Assembly (NCBI GenBank): GCA_016808115.1
Contig: JAEQBH010002439.1
Span: forward strand, 1,178,001-1,242,000
From: Tetrastigma voinierianum
Taxonomy: Eukaryota > Streptophyta > Magnoliopsida > Vitales > Vitaceae
Direction of reading: 5' to 3'
Length of the DNA stretch: 64,000 bases
Made by a program: the position numbers and the translations under genes. Below are positions 33,709 to 44,729 of this stretch, piece by piece; positions within the stretch are counted from its first letter, which is position 1; each line of letters starts with the position of its first letter. The notes under the pieces are model-generated. The model ran no database searches, was not told the DNA's origin, and was given only the letters and a program-made list of their open reading frames with translations.

Positions 33709-33899
33709 ACCACTCACTTGGATGGGGGAGTAGGTAGGGTTTTGGGGTATTCTTTTGTTGTTTTGGCTCCCTTTTGTTCACGTCCTATGTACATTTGGTT
33801 TTTGTGCTATATATAATATTTGCTACGTCAAAAAAAAAAAACATCTGCAGCATCCTTTCATGCTGAAATCTAAAATAAACTATGAAAAGTGCAATAGAG

Positions 33900-34400
33900 A
33901 TAGAAATATAACACAAACCCCTTCCTTTTGTTGAATTGCAAATCATTGACCAATTCACCAAATGGAGGCTTTATATCTAGATCACCCCACCCAGAGAACA
34001 TCTCTATGGATTTGATCCAGTCTTAATCTTACCTTACTAGGCAATTGAAAAAAGACATGAAGTAGATGGGCAAACTATAAAGTGTGCTTCTGATGAGTGT
34101 AATTCTCCCACCCTTGAAAATATATTGTCTCTTCCACAAGGTCAACCTCTTTTTGAACCTTTCCTCTATACCATCAAGCAGCCTAAAACATTGACCTAAA
34201 GTGAAATAAGAAAAGGGAAATTGCCCTTCGTGCTATTCAAAAGCCAAAGCAACCACATTCTCATGGTATGATATAAAAACTTTGTTCAGAAATTGATCCT
34301 GGAAATAAGAAATAGCTCCAAGCCACATCGACAACCAACTAATATATACTAATTGATTGGATGCAGCCGACCAAAACATGAGGGTATCATCATTGATTTT
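33900..34400 (-). mobile_element. LINE fragment G: part of ORF2
   Basis: Minus strand. The stretch complementary to 34100-34165 reads LTLWKRQYIFKGGRITLI, the conserved block after the RT of plant LINEs. Near 34389-34400 a decayed catalytic box reads NDDT. Both ends are ragged. It lies between LINE-A and the SINE copy at 34548. Confidence 0.65.
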
Positions 34401-34547
34401 TCTTAATGTGATAATATTTACAACCTAAGACTGGAAGCCATATACAAGTAGAAAAAACTTGAAGGCGCACATATGCTTATTTAGATTCTATGGAAAGAGA
34501 ATTGGAAGAAAGCTTTGGAGAATATTAAGGCAGGACTATTATAGGAA

Positions 34548-34660
34548 GCTTGACTCAAGTGGTAAGGAATTGGGATGGGGTTATGGAAGAGGTTAGGTTG
34601 ATCCATTGTGGACAAAGAAAGAGAAAAAAAATATTTACCTATCAAAAAAAGAAAAAAAGC
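34548..34660 (+). mobile_element. tRNA-derived SINE, copy 1
   Basis: A-box-like GACTCAAGTGGTAAGG at 34552-34567 and B-box-like GGTTGATCC at 34596-34604 (consensus GGTTCGATCC) are spaced as in a tRNA-derived RNA polymerase III promoter. The 3' end is ATATTTACCTATCAAAAAAA at 34631-34650. The layout and the tail match copy 2 at 56536. I found no clear target duplication, so the 5' limit is approximate. Confidence 0.55.
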
Positions 34661-35059
34661 AAGCAGCAACCAAGCTGTTGGTTTTCCCTCTTTGTTTGCA
34701 TTAGTAGGTCATGGTGAGGCGTGGGTAAGAGAGATTGGTGGCCAGCATTGATGTTGAGGGATTGGCATCCTTCTTTCCTAGATCCTTCAATGACCTTTAG
34801 AAGGTGGACGATGTAGGAGTTGTTGCGAAACTTAGGCGACATGTGGTGGTTCTGGAGTAAGAAATTGGGTTTGTTAGGTGTCCTAAAGCAGGGTCTTCTC
34901 AGTTAGATCAATGTATCAAGTCTTCGGAGTTTGAAAATGTTACATGATTCAGCGCGTCGACAAAGAGCTGCAGAATATGGCTCTTGTTGTAAGCGATAAT
35001 TGCTCTTGACAACAAAGTGTGATCTAAATTTCTTGGATGAAAAGCAAGAATGATGAGGA

Positions 35060-37970
35060 GGAAGATGAAAGAGTTATGATTGGACGAAGATGGTTCTCCG
35101 TTGACTCCAAATCTTTTGAGTTCACGGTGGAGGGGGAAGAGAAAATCACAGGTGTTCATTACGGAAAGGCATAGGGGTCTAATATCTTGGATCAAGTTTT
35201 GGAAGAGCAAAATCCCTACTCAAAGGAGTTGGAGGTCATTTGAAAAGGAAACTTATGTAAACTCAGTAGAGATTGGAATGGAGGAGAATGGAAGGAGTGC
35301 ACGAGTGCAGGTTAAGAAAAATGATGCGGGCGTTTTCTTCTACTACTTGGTTGTGAATCTTGAGATGGAAAAGGCATCAGATCTAGTCTTTCTAAGGAAA
35401 CAACTTTGATAAATGGGTGGACTCTAGTAGTAGAGGGGTTGCAAGATGGGAACTAAGGTGCAGCATGGGAGAAAAAAAAGAAAATAAATGAGACCTCCAT
35501 AGTAAGGTGGAATTTACAAGGAAAGATCAAATTATGACCAATCCTTTGCGAGAGATAGCAGAATTTATGCAGTGAAAAAATCAGGATATGGTTTGGTTGG
35601 ATGTGCGGTGTATACCAAAAATGGGATTTAAGGGTTTGTTAAAACATGGAGTGGTGGGAAAGATGGAAGTCACGACGACAGCAGGACACAGTGGAAGCAT
35701 GGGCAGGGCTTAGAGTTGAAGGGAGTGTTAACATCGCTAAATCATAACCTTTTCTTCATGGAGTTTGATTAGTTTGGAAGAGCTAAGCGGGTCATGGAGG
35801 AATGGAGAGCATGTGGGCAAGGGGTGAGCGATGAATGCAGGTGTGGAACCCTTTGCGGGAATGTACGGAAAAGATTAGGCTCATGAGCTTGGATAGAAGT
35901 GTTTAGCCTACTGCTGCACACAATGAGGCAGGAGAAGCTCGTGCAAGAAGTGGGAGATAATTTGTGGGAGTTTTGGCAGGCTATGGATAAAGGAACAACC
36001 CTTAGGACGGATCTTCTATGGGCAAGAATTTTGGTAAAAATGAATGGTATGGGAAAGCTCATGCAGTTAATGCGCTATGAGGAAATTTAGAAGCTATGAA
36101 CTCTAAATATGGTGGGAGATCTGACAGGTAGCGGAGGTGTATCCTAGAAGAAGCAATGAGAATGGAGATAGATGCGGAACAGGGGAGGAAGAGGAAAGAG
36201 GAAGACCTGTATTCTTCCAGTTAAGTGAGCATCAGGAAGAGAAAAATTCCACGATCTTTAGGAAGAGGGTAGAAGTGGATCTCTGAGCCTTGGCTTGATG
36301 GATTTGTAGGTGGCTTGTCGGCGTCGGCTTCGTATTGGGATCCCCGAAAGGGACCCACGTTTGTTTTCAAGAAGCTACAGGGTCTAAGTTGGAAAGAGGA
36401 GGGTGTTAAAAAAGATTCTACGGGCCGTAGTCCAAGCCCTTAACAAGGGTGTGTGGAGGGTCAAAGCTCAAGCCCTTCTCAAGGTGACTTTATGGAGCCC
36501 AACTAGCCCTTTTAGTAATGGGCCCGAACTTGAGAGAGCCAAAGAAGCTTTTAGGTTGATCAAAAGGAGTAAAGGCTGAGGTTGCCAATGGGAGATTGCA
36601 AGGCGTTGTGAGCTAGTCTTGTTTATAACCGGGGGTGCGATGATCTCGCGGAAAAGAGGAAAAGGGCTGTCAAGAGATTCTTCAACCGCAGCTAGACATC
36701 GAGACGAGCAACACAGCTCGGGTCTTGAAGCGAGAGGAAGGAGAGGGTTTCTGAGGCAAGGGAGTCGGGCGAAAGATAGTCCTTCTTCTCTTCGAGGATG
36801 GGTCTCTCAACCTCAGGTCATGGGTCTGGGAGGTGGAGGTTTGGCGGGAGAAGATGTGAGCATATGCATGTGTAGTGTTCGGGGCGGATATTGATCCCAG
36901 TGCAGAGAGCCGGTGGAGGTGGGAGGAGTGAACCATCATTAAAACAGGCAAGTATCGAGGAGACCCGACGAGTTCAGGGTTTGAGGTTGAAGGTGAAGGT
37001 GGTACACACGCAGGAAGGAGTGTGAGGTCAGAGGAAAAAAGCTTCGGGAAGAATGAAGGGACAAGGCCTGTCGCCTCGGGTAGGGTGAGGCAGATCTGTA
37101 CCAAGTCCCAAGAGAAGGTGGACCTTGGGTCGGGCCAAGCATGTGGTGGGGACCGAAGGTCGGGTTACAGACCTAGCAGTTGGATACGAGGTTGGGTCGA
37201 CGGAGTGAGTACCCAGGGTTGGGTCTTGACAATCGGGTGGCTAAGCTGAGCTGATAGATGGCCCTCTACGAAAGTTGGGCTAGACTCAATTGACCTAGTC
37301 ATCTCAGGCGCGAGAATGGGGATTGGGCGAGTCGGGGGTCACTTCCCGAGCCTTTGTACCTTCTATTTCCAAAAGCCCTGTTACTAGAGTTATAAATGAC
37401 GGCAAGGAGGGGCATGTCACACACATCCGGGAAGAAGGTGAACTCAGAGAGGGTCCAGCAAAGGAATATGATTGTGTCAATATGCACAAGTATGGGGATA
37501 ATCTCTATGAACAGTCTCCCTCTCCTATTTTCTCTGTTTTTGGCCGACCCCTGCTATCAAGGGGTTTTTTAGGCCTGGGGGTTGCGACTGAGAATGAGGA
37601 TCTGGAACCACTAAGGGTGGTAGCAGCTGATGGTAGCGAATGGGGGTTGGAATATTCAGGTGCGATAATTGAAGCAGGGGAGGAGCTCAGTGAAGATGGT
37701 GAATGGAGGGAGCCCAGTAGATCTTTAATGCTTTGAACTTATGAAGTGGGGAAAAGTAGTCAATAGGCAAGAATTGCTTAATTTTGAATTTCCAACTAAG
37801 GGGTTTGAAAAGGAATTTTGGGTTGTTGAGAAATCTGGTGGCATCTCAACAAGAATTGTTAAAAGAAAGGGAATCACGACAATGTGTCGAAAAGTGAGCG
37901 GGGGAACTAAGAAGGCTGAAGAATACGATCAGTATAATGGGAAGGAATACAAATAAAGGAGGAGAGGCGG
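35060..37970 (+). pseudogene. LINE-B ORF1 remnant
   Basis: Starts with GRRWFSVDSKSFEFTVEGE (35080-35140, frameshifted inside), followed by SWIKFWKSKI (35190-35220) and an open stretch ending near 35409 with ENGRSARVQVKKNDAGVFFY. This N-terminal block is the same as in LINE-A. Later pieces at 37323-37736 and 37741-37956 (with a KRKG basic segment) represent the variable and C-terminal parts before ORF2. Several stops and shifts. The predicted protein would package element RNA. Confidence 0.65.
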
Positions 37971-37999
37971 GGACGAGGGACCTACTATTAAAGAGTTAA

Positions 38000-38570
38000 A
38001 ATGAAGGTCAAAAATTCTATCATGGAATGTTAGGGGTGTGAACGATCACGATAAAGGAACTTATCGAAATTTTCTCGGAAATTCCTGGGGTGGACTTGGT
38101 TTGCTTACAAGAAACTAAGGTCCAAGAAATGAACAATGTGATGGCGCGTAGTCTTGGGGTGGGCAGTTTACGAGGAAGCTGGAAAGCTTTGAATGTGGGA
38201 GATGTGGGAGGAGTCCTTTTCTACAGGATAAAGAAGAATTAGTTTGGTGGATTCAGTGGTTGGAAGTTTCTTGGTTTCGTGTTTGTTTAGAATGGCGGAG
38301 GATGGGTACCAATGGGTTTTTTCCGGGGTGTATGGCCCAGTTGAGAGGAGTCTCATGGATCATTTTGGGAGGAGCTTGGTTCGATCAGTGGCCTGTGGGA
38401 AGAACCATGGTGTGTTAGCCATTCAATTCTCTCCTAATGAAAGATTTAGAGAAGCGGGATCTCGACACCATGAGAAAGGTTTTCGATGTCTGAATGACTT
38501 GGGTTTAAAGGGCCTTCCGCTACGGGAGGGTCCTTACATATTGAGAGCGAAATGGTAGATCAATGTCCCA
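38000..38570 (+). pseudogene. LINE-B ORF2 endonuclease domain
   Basis: Begins ILSWNVRGVNDHDK (38008-38050, one shift), then PGVDLVCLQETKVQE (38085-38130; the QET block holds the catalytic glutamate), SFLVSCLFRMAEDGYQWVFSG (38265-38328) and YGPVERSL. The GDFN block that follows in LINE-A is destroyed here (AIQFSPNERF near 38420-38455). Readable in two frames. Confidence 0.8.
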
Positions 38571-38729
38571 TTTAGATGGGTCCACGGTATCATAGATTGT
38601 GAGAGCCAGCTGACAAGGTGATCGAGAGATGTCTCTCTAGGCAGTCTCAGTCACTATTTTTGTTGGGCCGGTGATGGTGTAGGACGGGTCCATCCCCTTT
38701 GTTCAATTGATGTGGCTGAAGGTGAGGGT

Positions 38730-40020
38730 TTCAAGAGATTTTGAAAAGGGTGATGGCAAATCTTGATTTCACGGGTCCTTTAGCTTCATCCTCACCTGAG
38801 CTTAAAGGCCTTGAAAGGTACATTCTTAAGACTTGGAATGAGGGTTTTGGTAAGAGGAGTCGGGACGACAAGAAGGATGCCTTATGCAAGGTGACTTTCT
38901 GGGATGATATTGAGAAGGAAAGGGGACTGGGCCTCGAGGAAGTTGAGGAACGAGCTAAGGCCAGAGATGATTTCAAGGGTTGGGCTCTCATGGAGGAGAC
39001 TTCCTGGAGATAGAAATCTAGAGAGACTTGGCTAAAAGAAGGGGATAGGAACACAAGGTTCTTCCATAGGATGGCTAAATACAGGGAGGAAGAAATTGTT
39101 TCAAAAGCATCAATATCAATGAAAGCTAGGCGAGAGGCTCATATCAAGGAAGGGCTGGGTGGATGCTTTCCAAAATCTTCTTAGACCAGAGTGATTAAAG
39201 ATCTATCGCTCTGAAATTGGTCTCAATGAAATTGGGTCTGAGGAAGCTATTAAGCTGGAGGAAGTCTTTTACTAGGAGGAAGAAATTTCAGACTGACCAG
39301 TTTTAGGGGCTTGTGGTGATAAAATGGGCCAGATGGTTTCCACAGCCTTTTTGTTGGGACTTTGTAAGGAGGAATGGGGTCTTAGGTTTTTCAAGGAGTT
39401 TCATGAAGCAGGCTTGAGATTTGTTAAAAAATTTAAATGCTACCTTTTGGTTTTGATCCCAAAGAAAAACGGTGTGGAGGACTTCAAGGATTTAAGGCCA
39501 ATCAGCCTTGTGAGAGGCTTATGCAAGATTTTGACAAAAGTTTTAGCCGATAGGATTAAGAGGGTCATGGACAAGGTGATATCCAAGTCTCAAAATGCTT
39601 TTGTAGAGGAGACAAATGAGATGCGTGTTGATCGCTGTGAGATAGTGGACTCAACAAGTGGAAAGGAAGAAGTGTGATTGTAGTTTACCAAGGCTGGATA
39701 TAGAAAAGCATACGATAGCATCGGGTTGGGAGGATTTGTACTAGGTCAGCAAGCAGAATGGAGTTTCGAGTAGTAGACCAAGATGAGCACAGGGTAAGTG
39801 GTGGCTAAAGCAAACTTCATTCTCGGTTCTCATCGGCTCCCATTGACCTTTTCCCAAGCTGGGGTTTGAGGCAGGTGATCCTGCTATACATATCTCTTTG
39901 TTATTGGAATGGAGCTCTCATACGCACGACAGCTGGCTTTTGAGGAGGTATCTTTCCGGCGGCAAGATTGCGGGCTAGGAGAGGTGAGGGTGGTTATTTC
40001 CCACCTCACCTGCAGGGTGA
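38730..40020 (+). pseudogene. LINE-B reverse transcriptase, catalytic box lost
   Basis: The linker GLGLEEVEERAKARDDFKGW lies at 38928-38985. The RT begins in an open stretch at 39324-39677: CKEEWGLRFFKEFHEAG, LVLIPKKNGVEDFKDLRPIS, then RIKRVMDKVISKSQNAFVE. The LDIEKAYD block near 39690-39720 is frameshifted (LDIEKHTI). At the place of the (F/Y)ADD box, after VISHL near 39995-40015, the frame reads TCRVTA, so the two catalytic aspartates are lost while residues on both sides remain. Confidence 0.8.
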
Positions 40021-40329
40021 CCGCTCCTTTTTGCGGCCAGGTAAAGATGGGATTAAAGTTTCTAAGATTGGCCTTTGTGTAGTTTGAAGTAGTGTCGGGT
40101 TTGAGAATTAGCAAACAAGGGTGAAATATCCCAGTGGGCAGTGATTGTGTGGAGGAGCTTGCCTCGAGTGGGTTAACGAGTGGGATCCTCCCACTTCTGT
40201 GGGCCTCCCATGGGTGCCAAACATAGGGTCACTGGGTGTTTGAGACTGGAGTTGAAGAGATATTAGAAAGGGTTGGCTTCTTGGAAGTGCAGTGCACATA
40301 TCCCAAGGCGGGAGGAGTTGCAGCTTATT

Positions 40330-41066
40330 CGTAGCACCTTGTCCAGTCTCCCAATCTATTATCTTTCTCTCTTCCAAATGCCTCATTAAGTTTGTGCTAG
40401 GTGATAAATTCAAGTAATTTCTATGGGGAGAGGAAGCGACCTTGATAAGTTTCTCACGGTGAGCTAGGCCTTGTGTGTACGGATAAGAGAAAGGGGGCCT
40501 TCAGGATTAAAAGCTTTCTAAGATGAATAAGGCTTTGTTATGTAAATGGAGTTGGCGGTTTGCCAACGACAGAAACTCGCTTTGGAGAAAGGTTATTTGC
40601 AGTAAATTTGGCGAGACTAATGGAGGTTGGCACACCTGTGATCTCAGAGGTGGTTATGGGACTAGTTTATGGAAGGAAATTAGGAAAAGTGGCTAGCTTT
40701 TCGGAAACGATGGTCACTCTAGGGATGGAAGGAAGGATCGGCTTTCCCAAGATGTTTGAGCGTGGAAAGGAGGCACTATGTCTATTTATCAGTCCCTTTG
40801 GTGGCTGAATAAGAGGCCACGGTTGCGGACACGTGGGACAGGGGCAGGGGGGAAGGGTGGTGCTGACCTGAGACCTCAGCCAGGTGGGAGATAGAGAGAT
40901 TGGAAAGGTCCCTGCAAATAGCTGCGATCAAATTTCAGCCCTTTTGGTGAGGACATGTTACTCTTGAAGGGTGTTAAGGGAAAAGGGTTCTCAGTAAAGA
41001 TCATGTACAAAGGTTTAGATCCCTCCCTCGCCATTGAGTTTCCCTATCGCTTAGTATGGAATCTAG
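40330..41066 (+). pseudogene. LINE-B ORF2 connection region, cut at 41066
   Basis: Pieces correspond to the stretch after the RT seen in LINE-A: near 40340-40390 (QSPNLLSFSLPNAS type), 40420-40560, and GFSVKIMYKGLDPSLAIEF then YRLVWNLV at 40990-41063. The last block is the start of the zinc-binding domain, where LINE-A continues PAVPPKIGVFVW. Here the next codons belong to copia. Confidence 0.7.
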
Positions 41067-41069
41067 TTA

Positions 41070-41710
41070 TTGCATCCCTGGATTCTATCGCTCTTCCTAC
41101 CACTATTCGTGAGACTTTATCTCACCCTGGTTGTCGTAGTGCTATGATGGAAGAAATGTAGGCTTTCGATGACAATGGTACTTGGAACTTGGTACAGTTA
41201 CCTATTGGGAAGAAAGCCATTGGATGCCGTTGGGTTTTAACAGTTAAAGTTAATCTTGATGGTTTAGTTGCTCGATTGAAAGCACGACTTGTGGCTAAGG
41301 GGTACGCTCAGACCTATGGTGTGGACTATTCTGACACTTTTTCCCCTATTGCTAAGATGACTTTTGTTTGGCTTTTTATTTCCCTGGATGCCACTTATAA
41401 TTGGGATCTCCACCAACTTGATATTAAGAATGTCTTTCTTCGTGGTGACCTTCAGGAGGAGGTGTATATGGAGCAACCTCCAGGATTTGTTGCTCAGGGG
41501 GAGATAGGGAAAGTTTGTTGTCTTCGGAAGTCTTTTTATGGTTTGAAGCAAGTCAAAAGATCAACGTGGTTTGGTAAATCGACAATGAGTTGAGGAATTT
41601 GGCATCTGGAAGAGTAAAAATGACCACTCAAGTCTTCTCTAGGAACTTCAGTTTAGTTATTATTTTGTTGGTGGTGTATATATGGATGATTTTATTATCA
41701 TGAGGTGGCT
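41070..41710 (+). pseudogene. Copia reverse transcriptase (fragment 2)
   Basis: Copies element RNA into cDNA. A 134-codon open stretch at 41189-41593 reads KAIGCRWVLTVKVNLDG, LVAKGYAQTYGVDYSDTF, then HQLDIKNVFLRGDLQEEVYM and EQPPGFVAQGE, all diagnostic of the copia RT. The first catalytic aspartate is in QLDIKN. After a frameshift the catalytic pair survives as VYMDDFII at about 41667-41690. A stop at 41158 breaks the ORF near its beginning. Confidence 0.9.
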
Positions 41711-42109
41711 CGAGACATCTCATCTCTTAGGGTCCTTCTTGAAAGCCAATTCAAACAAGGACTTAGGGATGCTAAAATACTTGTGAGAATTTAGTATCTG
41801 GCTTAACAATAAACCCTGCTATCTCAAAGAGAAATATAATACTTTATCTATTATCTAAGCTTGAAAAGATTAGGGAAATAGAAATCATCTGATTCTGGCG
41901 GTTGGAGGCGAGACGTTTGGGGGATCAGGGACAGCAGGGCTGGTTGGGAGTTTGTCCCCTGCAGTACTAATTCGAATATTACCTAATAAATCAGTATTGT
42001 AAATCATTACATATTCGCTCAATGATCGACCTTAAACGGCCCATTGGCTGTCTATATTCTTTAGCCCGGGAACGTGGTGGCCCCTCCCAATGTCTGGGTC
42101 TCACTTTCC

Positions 42110-42480
42110 TCAAATAGAGTGCTGTCTGGTGGGCATGATCTAGGAGAGACCAGAGGTCAGCAAGTGATGTGTGTTTGTTAGGGGAGATCCCAGTCTGCGT
42201 GAAAGAAGCGAGAAACAAAGTGTTGTCTCTCGATCTAGTACATAGTTTGAATATAGAGCGATGACACAGTCCGTGTGTGAAGTCATGTGACTTCATCAAC
42301 TCTTGATGGAAGTTGGCATTGAGACACTAGTCCTAGGAAAACTCTGGAGTGACAACCAGGCTGCCCTTCATATTGCTTATAATCTTGTGTTCCATGAACG
42401 AACTAAGCATATTTAGATAGATTGTCATTTCGTTCATGAGAAAATACAACTCAGTTTGATTTATAGAAGTATGTCATAGC
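42110..42480 (+). pseudogene. Copia RNase H (fragment 2)
   Basis: After a weakly readable RT C-terminus, the sequence reads ADWAGDQRSASD (near 42130-42165), and after further shifts LWSDNQAALHIAYN and VFHERTKHI (about 42340-42415). These are the end blocks of the copia RNase H domain. Frameshifts and stops are frequent. Confidence 0.85.
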
Positions 42481-42588
42481 AGGAAGCAGTGGATATTATA
42501 TTCATAAAAAGTATAAGTAGGAGACGGGTAGACTATCTATGTAATAAGTTGTGCATGATTAATATCTATATTCCAACTTGAGGGGGAG

Positions 42589-42770
42589 TGTTATAACATT
42601 TATCTACTTTACATATAGAGTTGTAACTTATTATGAAACTTGTCTTATAGAGTTGTAATCCATTAGGGAGGTTAGATTGGTCTTTTGTATATATATATTC
42701 ATAATGGATCAATGAAAAACACAAGAAATTTATTCCTCAAATTCTTTTATCTTTTTTTCTATGCAAGCAT
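42589..42770 (+). repeat. 3' LTR of copia fragment 2
   Basis: Begins TGTTATAAC directly after the polypurine tract. The end is not exact, because no second LTR is present for comparison. About 180 bp, AT-rich. Confidence 0.6.
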
Positions 42771-42802
<32 letters not shown>

Positions 42803-42803
42803 T
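42771..42803. repeat. (TA)n(CA)n microsatellite
   Basis: A run of TA dinucleotides passes directly into CA dinucleotides near 42790 and ends before CATGTATATA. Confidence 0.95.
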
Positions 42804-43428
42804 GTATATAATCTCTTCTCGTCTATCAAAAAAAGAAGGGAGACATTTAGAAACTGGACACATTTAGAAAGGAGAAGTTTGTAGGAAAAAAATATATAGT
42901 TAGAAAGTAGAAATTTTTTATAAGAATTAACTTTAGAAAATAAGAACCTTTGCAAAAAATACACTTCTTAGAAAAATGAAAGGTTTAAAAGTACATGAAG
43001 TTGTAAAAAGAAGAAATTTTAAAGAAGACTGTCTAAATTTTGAATTAGACTCAAGTAACCATCACTAAATTAGACTATTTTTTGATAGGTTAGCGGAAGA
43101 AATAATCTAGATTAGATTCTTAAATGACCTAAAACTAAGTATTCTTGATGGAACCAACTATCATTAAATGAGATGATGTAAATCTGCAAAATTAGTTAAA
43201 TATTCTTGATGGAGTAATGTAGGATTTTTAAATTTCCTTTCATTCATTTTTTTGAGTAGACCTTGGAGTTTTCATTCCTATCAAGCTTTAAGGTATCCAT
43301 ATGCTTGAAAGTGGTGGGATCCTGTCCATTAGTGGTGGTATGATCACTCCTATATCCATATGCTTAGAATTGAAAGTAATTAATGCAATTGCTTGTTTTT
43401 TGTTCCTTATTCTTAACTAGATGGTTTT
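42804..43428. other. AT-rich stretch between two copia sequences
   Basis: No coding signal. TTTTTTGATAGGTTA at 43079-43093 has the form of a minus-strand LINE/SINE tail, and CTATCAAAAAAAG near 42824 is a plus-strand one; neither has a recognisable body. Confidence 0.4.
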
Positions 43429-43433
43429 ATTGT

Positions 43434-43589
43434 TGTTGAGAGAAAAAGAATACATGGATTCTCATTAATTTACAAAAGGAGGAGTATACATGTTATACTC
43501 TAGTGTTATGGAAAAGGAAAGCAGAGTTAGAGTGCAGTGGGAGACTAAAGAGAGAAGAAAAATTCTAAATGGATTAGGAGCTAAACCAT
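43434..43589 (-). repeat. 3' LTR of copia element 3
   Basis: About 156 bp. It shares with the other LTR the order: AGAAAAA, then TCATTAATTTACAAAAGGA, then ATACTCTAGTGTTATGGAAAA, then CTAAATGGATTAGGAG. It is bounded by ATTGT on the left and the purine tract (as CCTCCCCCCTC) on the right. Confidence 0.8.
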
Positions 43590-43599
43590 ACCTCCCCCC

Positions 43600-44700
43600 T
43601 CAAGGCTGGAGTATAAAGGTCAACACCAAGCTTGTCACATATATACTTTATCTACATTCTAAGAGACTTAGTGAGAAGATATCTACTAGTTGGTCGTAGA
43701 GTTGACAAAACTAGTAATTATGCATCAAATGCAATCTTTCTCGATAAGCGGCAATCCACTTGATGTGTTTGTTAAATCTCATGAAAAGCTGGGTTAGATG
43801 AAGAGTATGCAATGGCTTGATTATCACATGTAAGCTTCATTTGTTCATCCTTGAAATCTTAGCTCTTGGAGAAGATGGCACCAGCCATATGAGTTCACAT
43901 GTTGCTAAGGCCATAGCTGGTACGGCTAACAGACCCAGCTAATACATCTTGTTTCTTACTCTTCCAGGATATTAAGTTACCTCCAATGAACACACAATAC
44001 CTTGATGTAGAACATCTATTTTTGGGTGAACCTGCCCAGGCTGCATCATTGTATCCAACAACCTAGGTATGGCATCTGTTCTCATACAACACCCCATGAC
44101 CTGGTGTTCCTTTGATATAACGGAGAATACGAACTCTGATATTGGAGTGGGTATCGCGAGGTGATTGTAGGAAGCGGCTAGCACGGCTCATAGAGAGAAG
44201 AGATGTTGGCCAGGGTGATAGTGAGATGGATTCGAGTTTGCACATAAATTAGATGATATCTCCTGGATCTCGTAGAAGCTCCCCCTGACTTGATACAAGT
44301 TTGATATTCGGATCCATAGGAGTGTCTATGAAGCTACAGTCAACATACCAGGTGTACGTCAATATCCAAGGTATACTTGCTGAAATAACCACTGGGATTG
44401 GGCAGGGCAACCTGATGCTGAAATGCTTGGGTTTTCCTGAGTCTTTTGTGCGAAAGTGGTATTTGAAGAGGTGTTGAGTTCTGAATACCGTGCAGTCGTG
44501 CTATATAATGACAATATCATCCACATAAACAATCAAGTAAATACACTTTCGATAGATGAATGATGATAAAAGCGAATGGTTTCAATGCCCGAATCTGAAG
44601 CTCTGAACCGGTGAGGCTAAATCGGCCAAACCCAGCTCGAGAGAGCCCATTTGAGACCATATAAGAACGTAATTTGCATCTGAAACCGGACTGGTGAGTA
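43600..44700 (-). pseudogene. Copia 3 reverse transcriptase and RNase H
   Basis: Minus strand. The catalytic box reads Y-V-D-D with codons at 44527-44516, within VYLIVYVDDIVII. Near 44250-44060 come blocks typical of the RT end and the region before RNase H (for example a SPWPT/ASRFLQSPRDTH stretch and RYIKGTPGHGVLY, close to the family's RVLRYLKGTPGKGLLY). RNase H follows down to about 43650, with many shifts. Confidence 0.75.
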
Positions 44701-44729
44701 ACAAAACTGGGTGGTTGCTCATATAAACC

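Larger units (their letters stand above)
27120..33841 (+). mobile_element. LINE-A, near full-length L1-type element (dead)
   Basis: Plus strand, about 6.7 kb. It has a purine-rich 5' region (27180-27215), ORF1 (about 27300-30170), ORF2 endonuclease (30120-30730), reverse transcriptase (about 31780-32260), connection and zinc-binding region (32500-33708), then a 3' untranslated end with an A tract at 33831-33841. The order and spacing match plant L1 elements. No convincing target duplication was found by eye. All ORFs are broken. Together with LINE-B it makes up almost half of CDC5 intron 2. Confidence 0.8.
34660..41066 (+). mobile_element. LINE-B, long L1-type element truncated at its 3' end
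   Basis: Plus strand. ORF1 begins near 35060, ORF2 near 38000, and the element stops abruptly at about 41066 in the middle of the C-terminal region, where copia coding sequence takes over. The 5' limit is uncertain (34660-35040). The zinc-binding domain and the 3' end are missing and are not found on the far side of the copia fragment, so this is not a simple nested insertion. Confidence 0.75.
41067..42770 (+). mobile_element. Copia fragment 2: reverse transcriptase, RNase H, 3' LTR
   Basis: Plus strand. The 5' LTR, gag, protease and integrase are absent. RT starts in SLDSIALPTTIRETLSHP (41070-41125), RNase H follows at about 42110-42480, then the purine tract TGAGGGGGAG (42579-42588) and an LTR beginning TGTTATAAC at 42589. 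The LTR ends near 42770, next to a TA/CA microsatellite. The join to LINE-B at 41066 suggests deletion or ectopic recombination and not target-primed insertion. Confidence 0.75.

Noticed and set aside
36682..37104. A 140-residue minus-strand open stretch
   Set aside because: It is antisense to LINE-B ORF1; serine/proline-rich by composition only.
42771..42867. Possible peptide from the TA/CA microsatellite region
   Set aside because: Low-complexity YIYIYTHTH sequence from the dinucleotide repeat.
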